In this document: positions 13,433-24,038 of the stretch, in pieces | How the letters are laid out: each line of letters starts with the position of its first letter | Position numbering within the stretch: the stretch's first letter is position 1 | Assembly (NCBI GenBank): GCA_009760855.2 | Contig: WPIO01000032.1 | Span: forward strand, 2,131,501-2,195,500 | Direction of reading: 5' to 3' | Length of the DNA stretch: 64,000 nt | DNA from: Cristatella mucedo | Lineage: Eukaryota; Bryozoa; Phylactolaemata; Cristatellidae | Notes under the pieces: model-generated | What the model was told of the DNA's origin: nothing | Databases searched by the model: none | What the model saw: only the letters and a program-made list of their open reading frames with translations | Made by a program: the position numbers and the translations under genes

Positions 13433-16400
13433 TTAGCAAAGACGGTCTAACGGGCGGACTGCATTCTGGTTGGCCCACTCTGGAAATGTGCACAGGCTTC
13501 AACAGCCGAAGGACGCTACGTGGCGGCGGATAGCTCCGCTACACATACCACTAAGTCTAGTAGGTTCACGTGCTGTTCGGCTGCTAGCGCTGCCTTGCAT
13601 AATCCGAGGCACGAGCACAGCGTCAGAGCAGGGGGACAAGGGGTACGTGCTCCATCCCCTTACAATGGGGTAGCGATATGGGCCTCCCCTATTCATATGT
13701 CCCTGACCGTCATCGATGCCGAAGTTATGTCTTTTTCCCCCTCGATGAGCAATGATCGAGTTAAAATCAAATGAGCACTATGACTAACCTTATAAATTGT
13801 GCCTCTATTCCATCTATATGCGAATCTTGCTGGTCTTGCCCACCGAGTAGCTATCTTGAAGGTCTCTCTCCCGTCAGAAGCAAACCCTCACTTCACCACT
13901 GCATGAGCATACATTCATAACTCACTAAGGGTTAGTACAATGCTCCTAGTCAATTTGCTTAATTTGGGTTAAAGAGCGGCTTTAAAATTTGCAGAGGTTT
14001 AAATTGATAGTTTTCAAATCCCGAAGTTTGGCAGAGCAGTCAGCTACTGCAGCATTAGACTACTCGATGTCGCTGTTAGTTCATAAATCAATCACGCGAA
14101 TATAAACATCCGTTATTTCAAGTCCAAGATTCACCAAATAGTCACAATCAATCAGACTAGCACAGGAAGGCTGCATGGGGTCCTCGCCAATCATTTCACT
14201 TGCGATACAAGTGGTATTTCCGTGTTACCCCTTGCTAGTTCAGGTACCACACAGATCGTGCGGATGTGTATAAACCCGACGCTTGCAAAGGTTACGATGC
14301 GGTGCTCGCAATTCAAAAGTAGCTTTATCGACAACCCTCAAGCGGCTTCCATACCTCCGAACTGCCGAGCGGGGAAAAACGTCAGGCGTAACTCGTGCTT
14401 GGCTCGACGCCCCGAACTGAACTTCCGGCACGATCAATGCTTGGCTCAACAGTTTGGGTATTTCGGACAGCCACGCCTCTAGACCACGGCAGGTAAGTAG
14501 GTAAATCGTGTGTAGGGCTGTGCATTTTTTAAATGGTTCAGCATTTCAAATAGACCAGCCCCCTGAAGACCTTCTAAAATGGCAAGAAGAAATCACTTGT
14601 TTGGATTAAGACGAGTCTCTGGCAATGGCGATTGTGGGGAGGCACGCTAAAAATATAACTCTTGCAGACATTAACTATGCAAAGTGAGAATATTAAAAAA
14701 AAGCAAGTTGTAAATCCAAAAACCTAATAGAAAATAAATGCCCGATGCGAAAAGATATTAATAATATTATCAATGCCGTTATCACACGATCCATCTTCTG
14801 TTAATCACCTTAGCGGTAGTGAAAAATGTGGTACTAAATGCAACCTTATTTCTTATTTATTATAGAGAAGATCGAATCACTGAACTACTGTACAAAATTA
14901 TCACTACCAGTCCCATATTGTTGTCTTGCTGAAAGTGCTCTTTTGAAAAACTGTGAAATAGGGTTTGTATGCAGCTCATGATTATACTGCTTGGACATGC
15001 ACAAGTGTGGCAAAAATATGTCACTAAACTAAGACTTGTCAACATTTCAAATAAGTATAGCACTTTTAATCTTTTCCGACTAAATATTTAGCCTGCATTT
15101 TTACACGCAACCTGCGCGTGCACACACGTTGGAGACTGACTACAAACGATGCATGACTTGAATATTCTTGTGGGCCGAAAAGAACTACATTTTCCAGAGA
15201 TGATAATCTAAAATACTTTCGCATATATTTCTCATGATATCTGATGAACGAAAGGAGATGTATCTCTATTTTAATTTAACTACTGGGCGGATTTGATGCC
15301 TGTGGGGGGAGCCAATCAATAATATCTTGCATGACACTTTAAAACGCTAATTTGTTTAAATGGGTGCTAAGCTGGATACTTTATAAAGCTTGCTTAATAA
15401 TCCTAGGTTCTCTCGGTAAAGAAAGCGAAGCAAACAGTGGTCGCCTGATACAATAATGAATATTGAAATGCATACTTATTTATTGGGAGCGGTTAGGGTG
15501 GGAAAAGCTAAACGGTAGCGGCAATTATTTCAAAAAGTCAAGCGTGACATGGGAGTGTTCTTGTACATTTGTCGTTGTTAAATTATGTAACATATCCGTA
15601 TTCGTAGCTTTTAGTTCACGACTAGAGCACTACAGACAAGCGAAACTAGATACATGATAAAAAGCGAGGTGACCTAACAAAACCGCTCTTGCTGAATGGG
15701 TTAGTATAAGGAAGTGCTTGAGATGATTAGCATTTCAAATATTACCATAATTTGGAGCTAGATGTCCCATGATCAATTGCTTAGACCATACAAAAACCAA
15801 TCATTAGCGGTAGCTAAGCAGTTGTACGCTATAGCTCCTACTGCGAACCCGTGCCCTTCTATGGGTATTTAGAATAAACTGCTCTACGTGACAGGAACGA
15901 ACTTATTATAAAGGTAATTGCTGGCCCGCTATGCAGCAGTCGACATATCTTACATAGCGGGGGGGAGCATCTGCGTCTCTTTTGCTACGTAGTTCCAGGT
16001 GCCGTCATTTAGCTGTCATTTATCAGCAAGGAGTAGCGATCGTCGCAGTCCCCGTGTTTATCTACTTCAGGAGTTGCAGCAACATTTTGGGAGCAGCAAC
16101 AGGTATATTGCCTTCGTAACAAAGCACCAGAAAACTGCAACTCAACCAAGCTAGAACGTCTCGCCACCGCAGTTAAGAAGCCGGCGTGAGAAGAAGTGCT
16201 CGCGAAAGCACATTAGTGCACAACAAATTTAGACTCCCCAGCCAGCTGCGAAAGAAATCTTGCTCCAGCCATTGTCGGGAGCAGAGAAACCAACTTCACC
16301 TCGATCACTCCCCATATTTTCATTATTTCACAGCATTCACTTAGCATACTCGTACTCTTTATCCACATAACCGCATACCCTCATCGAGAATTCTCTGCAT

Positions 16401-16530
16401 TCGCAAATTCCGTCAAAATGTCAAACGTTCCCCGACTAGTTATCCGCCGTGTTGTCGTGCAGCTTAGTGGTCAAGCAGCAGCGATCGATTCGGCTGCAGT
16501 AAACTGACGCAGTGTATCAGCATCAGCACT
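13433..16530. other. No gene seen
   Basis: AT-leaning sequence with scattered stops in all frames. The ORFs at 14222-14482 and 14240-14449 overlap each other on opposite strands and have no recognised motif. Confidence 0.5.
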
Positions 16531-16535
16531 GGCTT

Positions 16536-16558
16536 GGGGGGCGGGTGGGGGAAGGGGG
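16536..16558 (+). other. G-quadruplex motif
   Basis: Four G-runs of at least three (GGGGGG, GGG, GGGGG, GGGGG) with 1-2 base loops, about 30 bases before the unrecognised ORF at 16586. Confidence 0.8.
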
Positions 16559-16585
16559 CGAAAGAAAGCCGAGCATGGCCTTCCA

Positions 16586-17161
16586 GTGAGGCAGCTAGCT
16601 GTTGATGCCTGCATCCCTAGTCGAGTTCACATCTCATCGGTCTTGGACTATTGCATTTCGCATTCATACAAACAAGCAGCCGGCGATCTGCCGCCGCACC
16701 AGACAGGCGACAGACGGTTAGCACAGGGTCTGGCGATTGTAGATGCTCTCGACACTTGTCAGCCGTTCGTAGCAAGCATCGACGAATGTCTATCGGGCAG
16801 GCGACCAGTGGATCTGACCAAGTTTGCAGTTTCTTATTACAACGTAAGAACTTGGCTAGACCAAGGTGGGTGCTCGCTTTTCGCTTGTCTTCTGATGCAC
16901 GTCATAAATTTCGGCTCCGGCTTCGGTTTTGAGCTAATTGAAATGTTTATATTCCACACCATATCCAGCTACCGTGAAGCTAAATTATGGAGTTTGCGCA
17001 GAGATAAATGTTGCACGCACAGTTACTCAGAAATGTGCTTAAAATCAAAAGTCCATTTGACGACAAATATTACCAACTTTCGGTGCAATATTGTCTGCAT
17101 GAGGTATAATAGTGGCCTCACATTAATGGAGCAATGCATATATTACGGCTGGTTGTGCTAA
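16586..17161 (+). CDS. Unrecognised 191-codon ORF or exon
   Basis: This is the longest non-repetitive ORF in the window. A plausible donor (CCAAG then GTGGGT) at 16865 after YYNVRTWLDQ would end a coding exon of about 94 codons; the residues after that look less protein-like, with many Cys, Ser and Tyr. I find no known motif. The short G4-rich stretch just upstream could be promoter-associated. It may equally be chance. Confidence 0.25.
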   Translation: MRQLAVDACIPSRVHISSVLDYCISHSYKQAAGDLPPHQTGDRRLAQGLAIVDALDTCQPFVASIDECLSGRRPVDLTKFAVSYYNVRTWLDQGGCSLFACLLMHVINFGSGFGFELIEMFIFHTISSYREAKLWSLRRDKCCTHSYSEMCLKSKVHLTTNITNFRCNIVCMRYNSGLTLMEQCIYYGWLC

Positions 17162-18194
17162 TCCAACGAGTAACAGCGACAGGACGAAAGCAAGGATGAA
17201 TTCTAATGCCAGACATTCACATCTGATGCATAGCTAATTCTGTAAAGAGCCATTCACGGCTCGCTGTTTCCTAACACTTTTGGTCTCAGTTTGCAGTCAA
17301 CGCCCGGCAGCTTTACGTAGACTTGGTCCATTTTAGTGTCGAAACATTGGCCTGAAACAGCATTCACCAGCAATAAAAGAGTTGTTCTAATCAAATTCAG
17401 TTTAGCCTGATGTGTGAAAGACCGCTCACCGAGGTATCAGCTCTGTACTACCAATGCATTGCTGCTGTATTCCTTAAAAAGGCTTCCACGTAATTCAAAG
17501 ACTTTAATCAGCAACTCCATGTAGCCGATACGCCTCCAAAGCGGTTTTCTGCTCCATGCGGGTAAACATACAAGTACTGCATATTATCAATAGGCATTAG
17601 CTCTTTAAAATAAAGTTATAAATGCATATGTAGGTATGTGTGCCTCTACAAAGCGCTTAATATTTTTTAAATCTGAAAGATCTTGATGCAAAATTGGAAG
17701 CAGAAAATGCCTTAAACTGCTTTCTTAGAGCTCAAAACAATACTTCCGCGTCCAAGCTTTTTACCAGGAACTGATTTCGATTCATTTGACGGGTCCAGTT
17801 TTGAGCACAGCCACTAAATCTTTTGACGGATAGAAACCAGCAATAGGATTGAGGGATAATATTGATGCAGAAATACTTTTACTTTTACTTCATTATTGTT
17901 AAAAAAATTGAGCCATCCGGAATAGCCGGCCTGATTTAGTGCAAACAAGCTAGGTTCTACTTGCATCAAAGGGACTGCAAGTAATAAAAAAGTTTCCTAT
18001 GTGCGCTGACTACTACAATATTAAAATGGCTAGCTGCATTTCTTATGGCAGTCCGAAGCAAAACGCGGTAAAGCGATCAACCTTGGTAGTATCCCAGATT
18101 TAATAAGCTATTGTAACGTTTTTTTGTAACGATGTGCTTAGTAGACGAACTTTCCGCTAGTATGTCGACATACGTGAAGTCCATAAGCATTAGC

Positions 18195-18295
18195 AATAGA
18201 GGATCGCCCACCAAAGGATTAAAACCCGCAACCTCAGGACCAAGTTCACGAAAATCAGCCGCCTTACTTAAGTGTGCCATCATGGGGCGAAGTCT
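18195..18295 (-). mobile_element. SINE family A head
   Basis: GGATCGCCCACCAAAGGATT and AAAACCCGCAACCTC on plus are a decayed reversed B-box; the body is missing. Confidence 0.55.
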
Positions 18296-18589
18296 TCATT
18301 TATGTGGTTTGGAGAAATTTACAGAATGAGGCAGCTGTCGAAGCGAAAGTGCAGGCAGCCAAGTATGGGCCGAGTATTAAACATCAGTGTTATGAGCAGA
18401 TGTAGCCGCTCTGATTTTAGTAATTTGTTCTGTCCTAACTTGAAAGCAAGATACTGTTGATCACCCATTTCTTTTTGAGTGCCTGCCATTTCGCCCAAGC
18501 ATCGTAGGCAGTAGACTGCAATAGTGTATTTACGTCAAAGTGAGAGGTTTCGGAGCATAACTGCTAATTAAGAGTGGTGATTTGGAGAG

Positions 18590-19255
18590 AACTCAGTGTG
18601 GGTTGCCACCAGGTTCTGTACTTGGTCCACGCATTTTCACAATAATTTATGCTCTCCAACTCCTGCCATATAATCGCCAAGCACAGTCTTGGCTTCTATT
18701 TACTTGCACATGAAATGCAGCTGGTCTGCATTTGATCCCTCGGTGATTTTAGCACGCCGAACTCTCTTACTTTTTTCGTAGCATGCATAGCTGACACTCG
18801 CACTTGGATTCGAGCAAAGAATATCTTGAGATTTAATGGCGCTGAGACCAACTCACTATTTATTGGCAAACCTAGCATAACTCAGATATTAGAAAACCCA
18901 ACGCAATACTGATTAAGCTAGCACAGCTCCTGTAGCGTGTGCATACAACGTGGGATAATAATTGCAATTGAACATTTAATAAATAACCAGATCAGCTCCA
19001 CATTCGTCGGAAAATACTTTCACCTACTTACCATTGCAAAAATTTGGACAAGAAGGAATTACGATTCCCAGCTAAGTAGAGCTTCAAAGTATTTATGGCG
19101 CCACGACTACAGTTTTTATCACTTGACTACTGGTATGTCATCCTCCATGTTTAACAAAGTACACACAGTTAATGCTGCGCTGCACAAGTCCTTATCTGTC
19201 GTGAACGTGGCACGCGGCAGATAACCTGTGCCACGCCTCACCCGCCTACGTCTGT
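18590..19255 (+). mobile_element. CR1/L2-type LINE relic
   Basis: Plus-strand frames give CGLPPGSVLGPRIFTIIYAL near 18600, WIRAKNILRF and LFIGKPSITQIL near 18800-18880, and NNQISSTFVGKYFHLL near 18980. It is a truncated, stop-ridden RT domain. Confidence 0.75.
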
Positions 19256-19259
19256 AATT

Positions 19260-20740
19260 CACTACTTTCCTTTCACTCGGTTATTAGTAGGAGGGAGGGG
19301 GGGGTCATTGCTGCTCACAAGCCCACAGAGTTGGTTTGCAGCTGCACATTTTCCCAGCAACTCCTGCCTCGGAGAATTGCAGAAACATTTGATCCCCACT
19401 CGAATAAAACGGAATCAGAACAAGAGAGCTGATGGAGGCTCTTGCGAAATGCCTTCGTAGCACTATTCGAGAGTCCAGTGGCCCCTCTCCGGACACCGAG
19501 CAAAAGCTGCTAAAATACATCTAAGAACCGCTCTTTAGCCAGATAAATCCTTTCTGTAAGCCGATTCAATACCCGGGAGGACCTACTGGTCATCAGAGCT
19601 AGGGGTGGGGCCGTGGCGGACGCGCGGTCAGGCGCGGCGTTGGCTTGAACGGCTGCAGTAGCCCAGGTCCTTCCGTAAGGTCAGTCCTATTGTGAATTTA
19701 GCGATCGTATCTCTTCTAAGGATTAGACCTTAGTCGTGCGACAGCTAGTGATAAAACTGACGTTTCGGAAATTCGGCTAAGAGAAGAGTTGAAGCGCCTC
19801 ATAATGATCGATTTCGTGTAACGATAGCAAACGCGATTGCAACTAATATCGCTCTTTTCTCAGTAATGAGTATTTACGCCAGCGGTAGAAAAACTGGGCT
19901 CTAACCTTGGTAGATTGGCACCGACTTTCATTGCACTTAACTGGCTGCTCGTAATGGGACGAAAAGACAGGAGCCATTCAGCGCTAGAAAGGGCTTAGCA
20001 CGTAACACAATGTCCCGCCCGCTGACTATACAGCTCCAAGTCCTGACGAAAAAGATCTGACTGCAGGGGCAGCGGGCGGCGAGATGTCGGTAAAAACCCG
20101 CGGTCAGGTAACGGGTTTGGCTTGAACGGATGCTGTAAACCGGCTCCTCTCTTTCAGCCTGTCCAATAGGAGATTTAGCCCTCTTATCCTTTCCTACTAG
20201 CTAGATGTTACAGTCACGTGACAGCCCAAGAAAAAGTACGAAAAAGTACGATATATTGCTAGTCATACAACGAATAGTTTCTCAATAATTCCACTGAGTA
20301 TTTGATGCTTTCTTTATAACCGTCCTTTGTACGATTTGCTTATTCTTCAAATCTCCCACTAATTGCTTCAGGCCGGATGTCTTCTACTAATTGCTTCAGG
20401 CGTGAGCAAGAGTCGGCCGGCAGCCATTCCAAGCTCTCTCTGCAAGCGGTGAATAAGCAAAAACTTCCAAGCACTGCTGTCTGTAACCCCACTGGATAGT
20501 TTAGTTATCTCTATAAAAGGACATTTCTGCAGTAAATATTCAAACCAGGAGATGGCCACGTGGCTGGCTGGAGGAAACATAAGTCGCTAGGATGGAAACG
20601 CATGGCAGAGTATTTTATTTTCACTTCTGACTAGCTCCGTGCAACCGGAGCTAACTCTTTAGTCAATTATTGTAGAAATATATCAGCAGTTGTATAAATA
20701 TGCATAATTAACGAGGAAGCAAAAAGCCAAGGCAAAACTC
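19260..20740. other. No gene seen
   Basis: Only short ORFs. GCTTGAACGG(C/A)TGC-containing blocks near 19645 and 20110, each with GGTCAGG shortly before, suggest a decayed duplicated repeat that I could not delimit. Confidence 0.4.
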
Positions 20741-20852
20741 GAGCTAAGAGACGATTGAGTGACTAAGGGGTTCACCCAGTAGCATCGCAATATTCTGAGC
20801 TAAGAGACGATTGAGTGACCAAGGGGTTCACCCAGTAGCATCGCAATATTCT
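20741..20852. repeat. 56-bp tandem duplication (one mismatch)
   Basis: Units 20741-20796 and 20797-20852 differ only at GACTAAGG versus GACCAAGG. No gene is affected. Confidence 0.95.
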
Positions 20853-21019
20853 ATCATTCATAAGGTTGAGAATTAAACCTACTTTTCCGAAAACAATAGG
20901 AAAACATCGACAAGTTGTCTGCAGCTGGAACTTTCGCAGAAGCTGCTGTCATAATAGTATGGACTCTTTTTGATTATCAGGCAGTAAATGTATTTACTAC
21001 CAGAACTTCGTTAAGGGAG

Positions 21020-21690
21020 TTTTCAAGAATGTCTGGGACGCCTCAAAAATATTTTCGGGAATCTTTCAGACTTATCGGGAAACCTTTTGGGTAGCTTCCA
21101 GAATCTTTTTCGCAAAACCGGAATCTTATGAGTAACACATTTCTTTGGGAAAACCTCAAGAACTTTTTCCATACCCCATGAGCACTTTTGGAAGACTTCT
21201 TTTCGTGATACCCCCCCGAATTTTCGGAAAACCTTTCAGTATTCTTTAAGAAACTCAAATCTTTTCTCGGGAAAACTCAGAATACTGATTTCGGGATACC
21301 CTATAAATTTCATGCCTTTTTTTGATAGCCCAGGAATTTCTTAGGGATACCCCATGAGGTTTTTAGAAAAAGAATTTTACGAGATTTCCCGTGCATTTTT
21401 TTTGAAAAACGCTCAGTATTTTATTTTTTGTTGAGAAATCCAAAGCTATTCCGGCAAACCTCAATGAATTCGGGGATACCAAATGGAATTTTAAAGAAAC
21501 TTTTTGCGACAACTCATGCATTTTTTTGGAAACGAATTTTTCGGGATACCCCGTGAATTCTTTGGGAAAAGATTTTTTTTGGAAGAGCCCGTGAATTTTC
21601 TGTAAAGACTTTTTCAGGGTACTCCATGAATATTTGGCAAAACACTATCCCGAAACAATCTGTAGTATGCACTCCAAAAAATTTTTTTGA
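21020..21690. repeat. Old, diverged satellite of about 36-bp period
   Basis: The region is built from variants of a unit like CGGGATACCCCGTGAATT followed by TTTGGGAAAAGATTTTT. The motif recurs at about 36-bp spacing, for example at 21540, 21576 and 21612, with individual units differing widely. On the minus strand the 71-residue ORF at 21043-21258 is a by-product. No gene. Confidence 0.8.
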
Positions 21691-22088
21691 ATGAGCTCCA
21701 CTGCTTTACCTACCCCATAACCCGAGCTTCTTTAACTTAAATACCACACGAAAGTTCTGGTTCAGTTGTTGTTGCTCTTGAAACTTTTGTGGGGGATGAG
21801 CGATCTTCCAGTTAAGAGTTAAACAGAGGGCACAAGCGTTTTCAGTTTAATACTAGTGCTTTTTGTCTGTCACTAACCGCCATCGCAGTGGGAAAAAATG
21901 TATGGTCAGGAAACTTATGCAAGAGCCGGTCTTCAACCTGTAAAGAAGAGCGCCTTACCTGCCGCATATGGTGCACAATTATTTTTATATATGAGTACGG
22001 GTATCCACCCCTTTTTGTGTCGCCGTTTAATGCCATCATCCTGAGCGCACACAGTGAAAGACAAAGATGATGACGCGAGTCGATTGCA

Positions 22089-22415
22089 CGACACTTTATT
22101 CACTAGCGAACGTAGGAGGCGACGGAAAAAAAATGGAGAGACGCTGCCAAGCGACCGCTTACAGCGGACCGTTCCAGTTGGTCGGCGATGGAGGTGGTGG
22201 TGGCGTCCAAGACGGACGGGTTGTTCAGGTGGTCCAGGTGGTCCAGGTGGTTTATTTGGTCCAGGTCCATTGCCGCCAGGGGTTCCAGGCGGGCCAGGTT
22301 CTCCGCGAGTTCCTGGAGGTCCAGGAGAACCTAGGTCATCTTTGTAACCCGGCTTACGATCATGCCGAGCGGTCCACCGAGCCCTGGTTCGCCTTTGTTT
22401 CCGTAGGTGAGAAAC
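22089..22415 (-). pseudogene. Degenerate copy of the collagen gene's last exon and 3' UTR
   Basis: On the minus strand this matches the last exon at 24283-24039: collagen triplets, a proline run ending in NWNGPL and a stop, then the same AATAAA-containing 3' UTR. It looks dead. The acceptor that reads CCTCAG in the intact gene reads CCTACG here, so the AG is lost. A shift between the Gly-X-Y part and the proline tail puts them in different frames, and Gly spacing is disturbed. No companion upstream exons were seen. Confidence 0.8.
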
Positions 22416-22449
22416 GGCAGCACGCCACTGCAAATCCTATGGTTGATGT

Positions 22450-22700
22450 GGCTGGCTGCACACGACGACGGAAGTGATCGCACGGCGGCAGCGGTACCAA
22501 TAGCAGCAGCGGCGGCGGCGGCAATCGCAGCAGCAACAAGGTGCAATGAAAGTGCGGCGGAGGCCATAAAGGGGAATACAGGGAGCACTGGAGCAGCAGC
22601 GGCGGCAGCAAGAGGGGCGACGAGAGCACGTCAGCGGCGGCGGCGGCAGCGGCAGCAGCAGCAAGGGGCGACAACAGCAGCACGGTAGTGGCCAGCAGCA
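22450..22700. repeat. Imperfect CAG/CGG trinucleotide-rich tract
   Basis: Interspersed GCA, GCG and CGG triplets form low-complexity ORFs on both strands. The tract is the counterpart of the intron next to the last collagen exon and lies beside the dead exon copy. I see no gene in it. Confidence 0.7.
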
Positions 22701-22779
22701 AGTACATAGCGGTACAGTGTACACAAATATTTGGGCGCCGTAATTTAACAAGATTTTGATCAGCAATACGCGTGGAACA

Positions 22780-23848
22780 TAAATGAGAGAACACTAGCTC
22801 TTTGTGCAGCCTTGAAGGGCACTCGACGAATGGCTAAGTTATAAAGCTCTAGTCGCTTAGAAATTAGTGCTATTGGTTGCCGCTCGGTAGTCAATTGTAA
22901 ATTAAAAGCAAATAGTGAATGGGATTGTAGTATGGGATTTCGCTCCAGAAAAAAAGTGTTCGCCTATACAAAAGTATTGGCTTTAAAAAATCTCCAGCTT
23001 GCTGAAGCCAAATCTCACCACAAGGTCCTAGTGACATTTTTTCCATTACAATTGGCGATCAAAAGCCGCGTGAGCTGGTGGATGCACTGGTTCGGTCTAA
23101 ATTGTATTACGGTTTTGCCCCCACCAAGGTCTAGCCGAAGTCATGGACTCGAGCACCGTGGCATATGTTATGCTCCTGAATCGAGATCATAAGTTCAGAA
23201 ACAGTCTTCACCAGACACGCAGCGAGAATTAGCAGCATGAATATTACTAAATCAAGGATGTCCACAATCAGCAGTTCACCACCTGAAGAGCTTAAGGAGT
23301 CTTGAATCAAGTTACAGACAGGTTCTTGTACCTGCTGTAAATGACACCTGCACGTTGCCAGTAGCTATTTCATAGTTCTAGTTAAAATAGAAATACTGGC
23401 TCATCAAGTCGCATTTTGGGCATCCCGATTTCGAAACATGTTCTTTAACTAAAGCCTGTGCTGCGGATATCTTAAAAGATATTTGACCTAAATCAATTGA
23501 CCCACCGTCCTCGGCGCACAATCCAGCCTCTTGCAGTTTCAGATATAGTCTAAGCACATTTACTTTAGATATTTCTAACCTCTACTTGAGACGTCGACGT
23601 ACATTAATCCGTCTTCAGGATATCCATACTGTTGTATTCTTAGGGTACAAGACCGCTACAAAAAAACATTCGTTTCGAATAACTGTTTTAATGAACGGAA
23701 CAGAGCGCCAAGCAGTAGCTCCAAAGAGGGCGTGCATTCGTGTTTCCGTTTCCCCTCGTAGGGCGGCCGGCAAGATACATAAGCGATTAGACAGATCAGT
23801 GCTACGGTACGCCGGGGCAGGCTTATTACTGACTTATTATTCCTGGCT
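22780..23848. repeat. Segmental duplication, copy B
   Basis: Partner of 11525-13432. It lies between the broken collagen exon copy and the intact last exon, so it is the immediate 3' flank of the collagen gene on the minus strand. The shared blocks include a SINE remnant, so that SINE was present before the duplication. Confidence 0.8.
23080..23175 (+). mobile_element. SINE family B remnant in duplication copy B
   Basis: GCACTGGTTCGGTC, CCACCAAGGTCTAGCCGAAG and TCATGGACTCGAGCACCG correspond to 12140-12220 in copy A; the tail is lost. Confidence 0.6.
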
Positions 23849-23971
23849 AGTTTAGGAACAGCGCAACGCCTACAAACGTGCGTGGCATTGACGCTTGCGA
23901 AGGTTTACTGCTATTATAGCGAGCGCCCGCCTCGTAACGTGAAGTAATAACTCGAGTCGATTGCATGACAC

Positions 23972-23977
23972 TTTATT
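23972..23977 (-). terminator. Polyadenylation signal AATAAA of the collagen gene
   Basis: AATAAA on the minus strand lies about 62 bases past the TAG stop at 24039-24041. The same motif with the same flanks (AATAAAGTGTC, then TGCAATCGACTCG) is kept in the degenerate copy near 22090. Confidence 0.8.
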
Positions 23978-24038
23978 CATTCAACAGCAAACGTAGAACA
24001 CGACGGAAAGAAAATGATGGCTGCCATGCGACCGCTTA

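Noticed and set aside
22360-22794. Leu/Ala-rich minus-strand ORFs as membrane proteins
   Set aside because: Low-complexity CAG/CGG tract next to the dead collagen exon.
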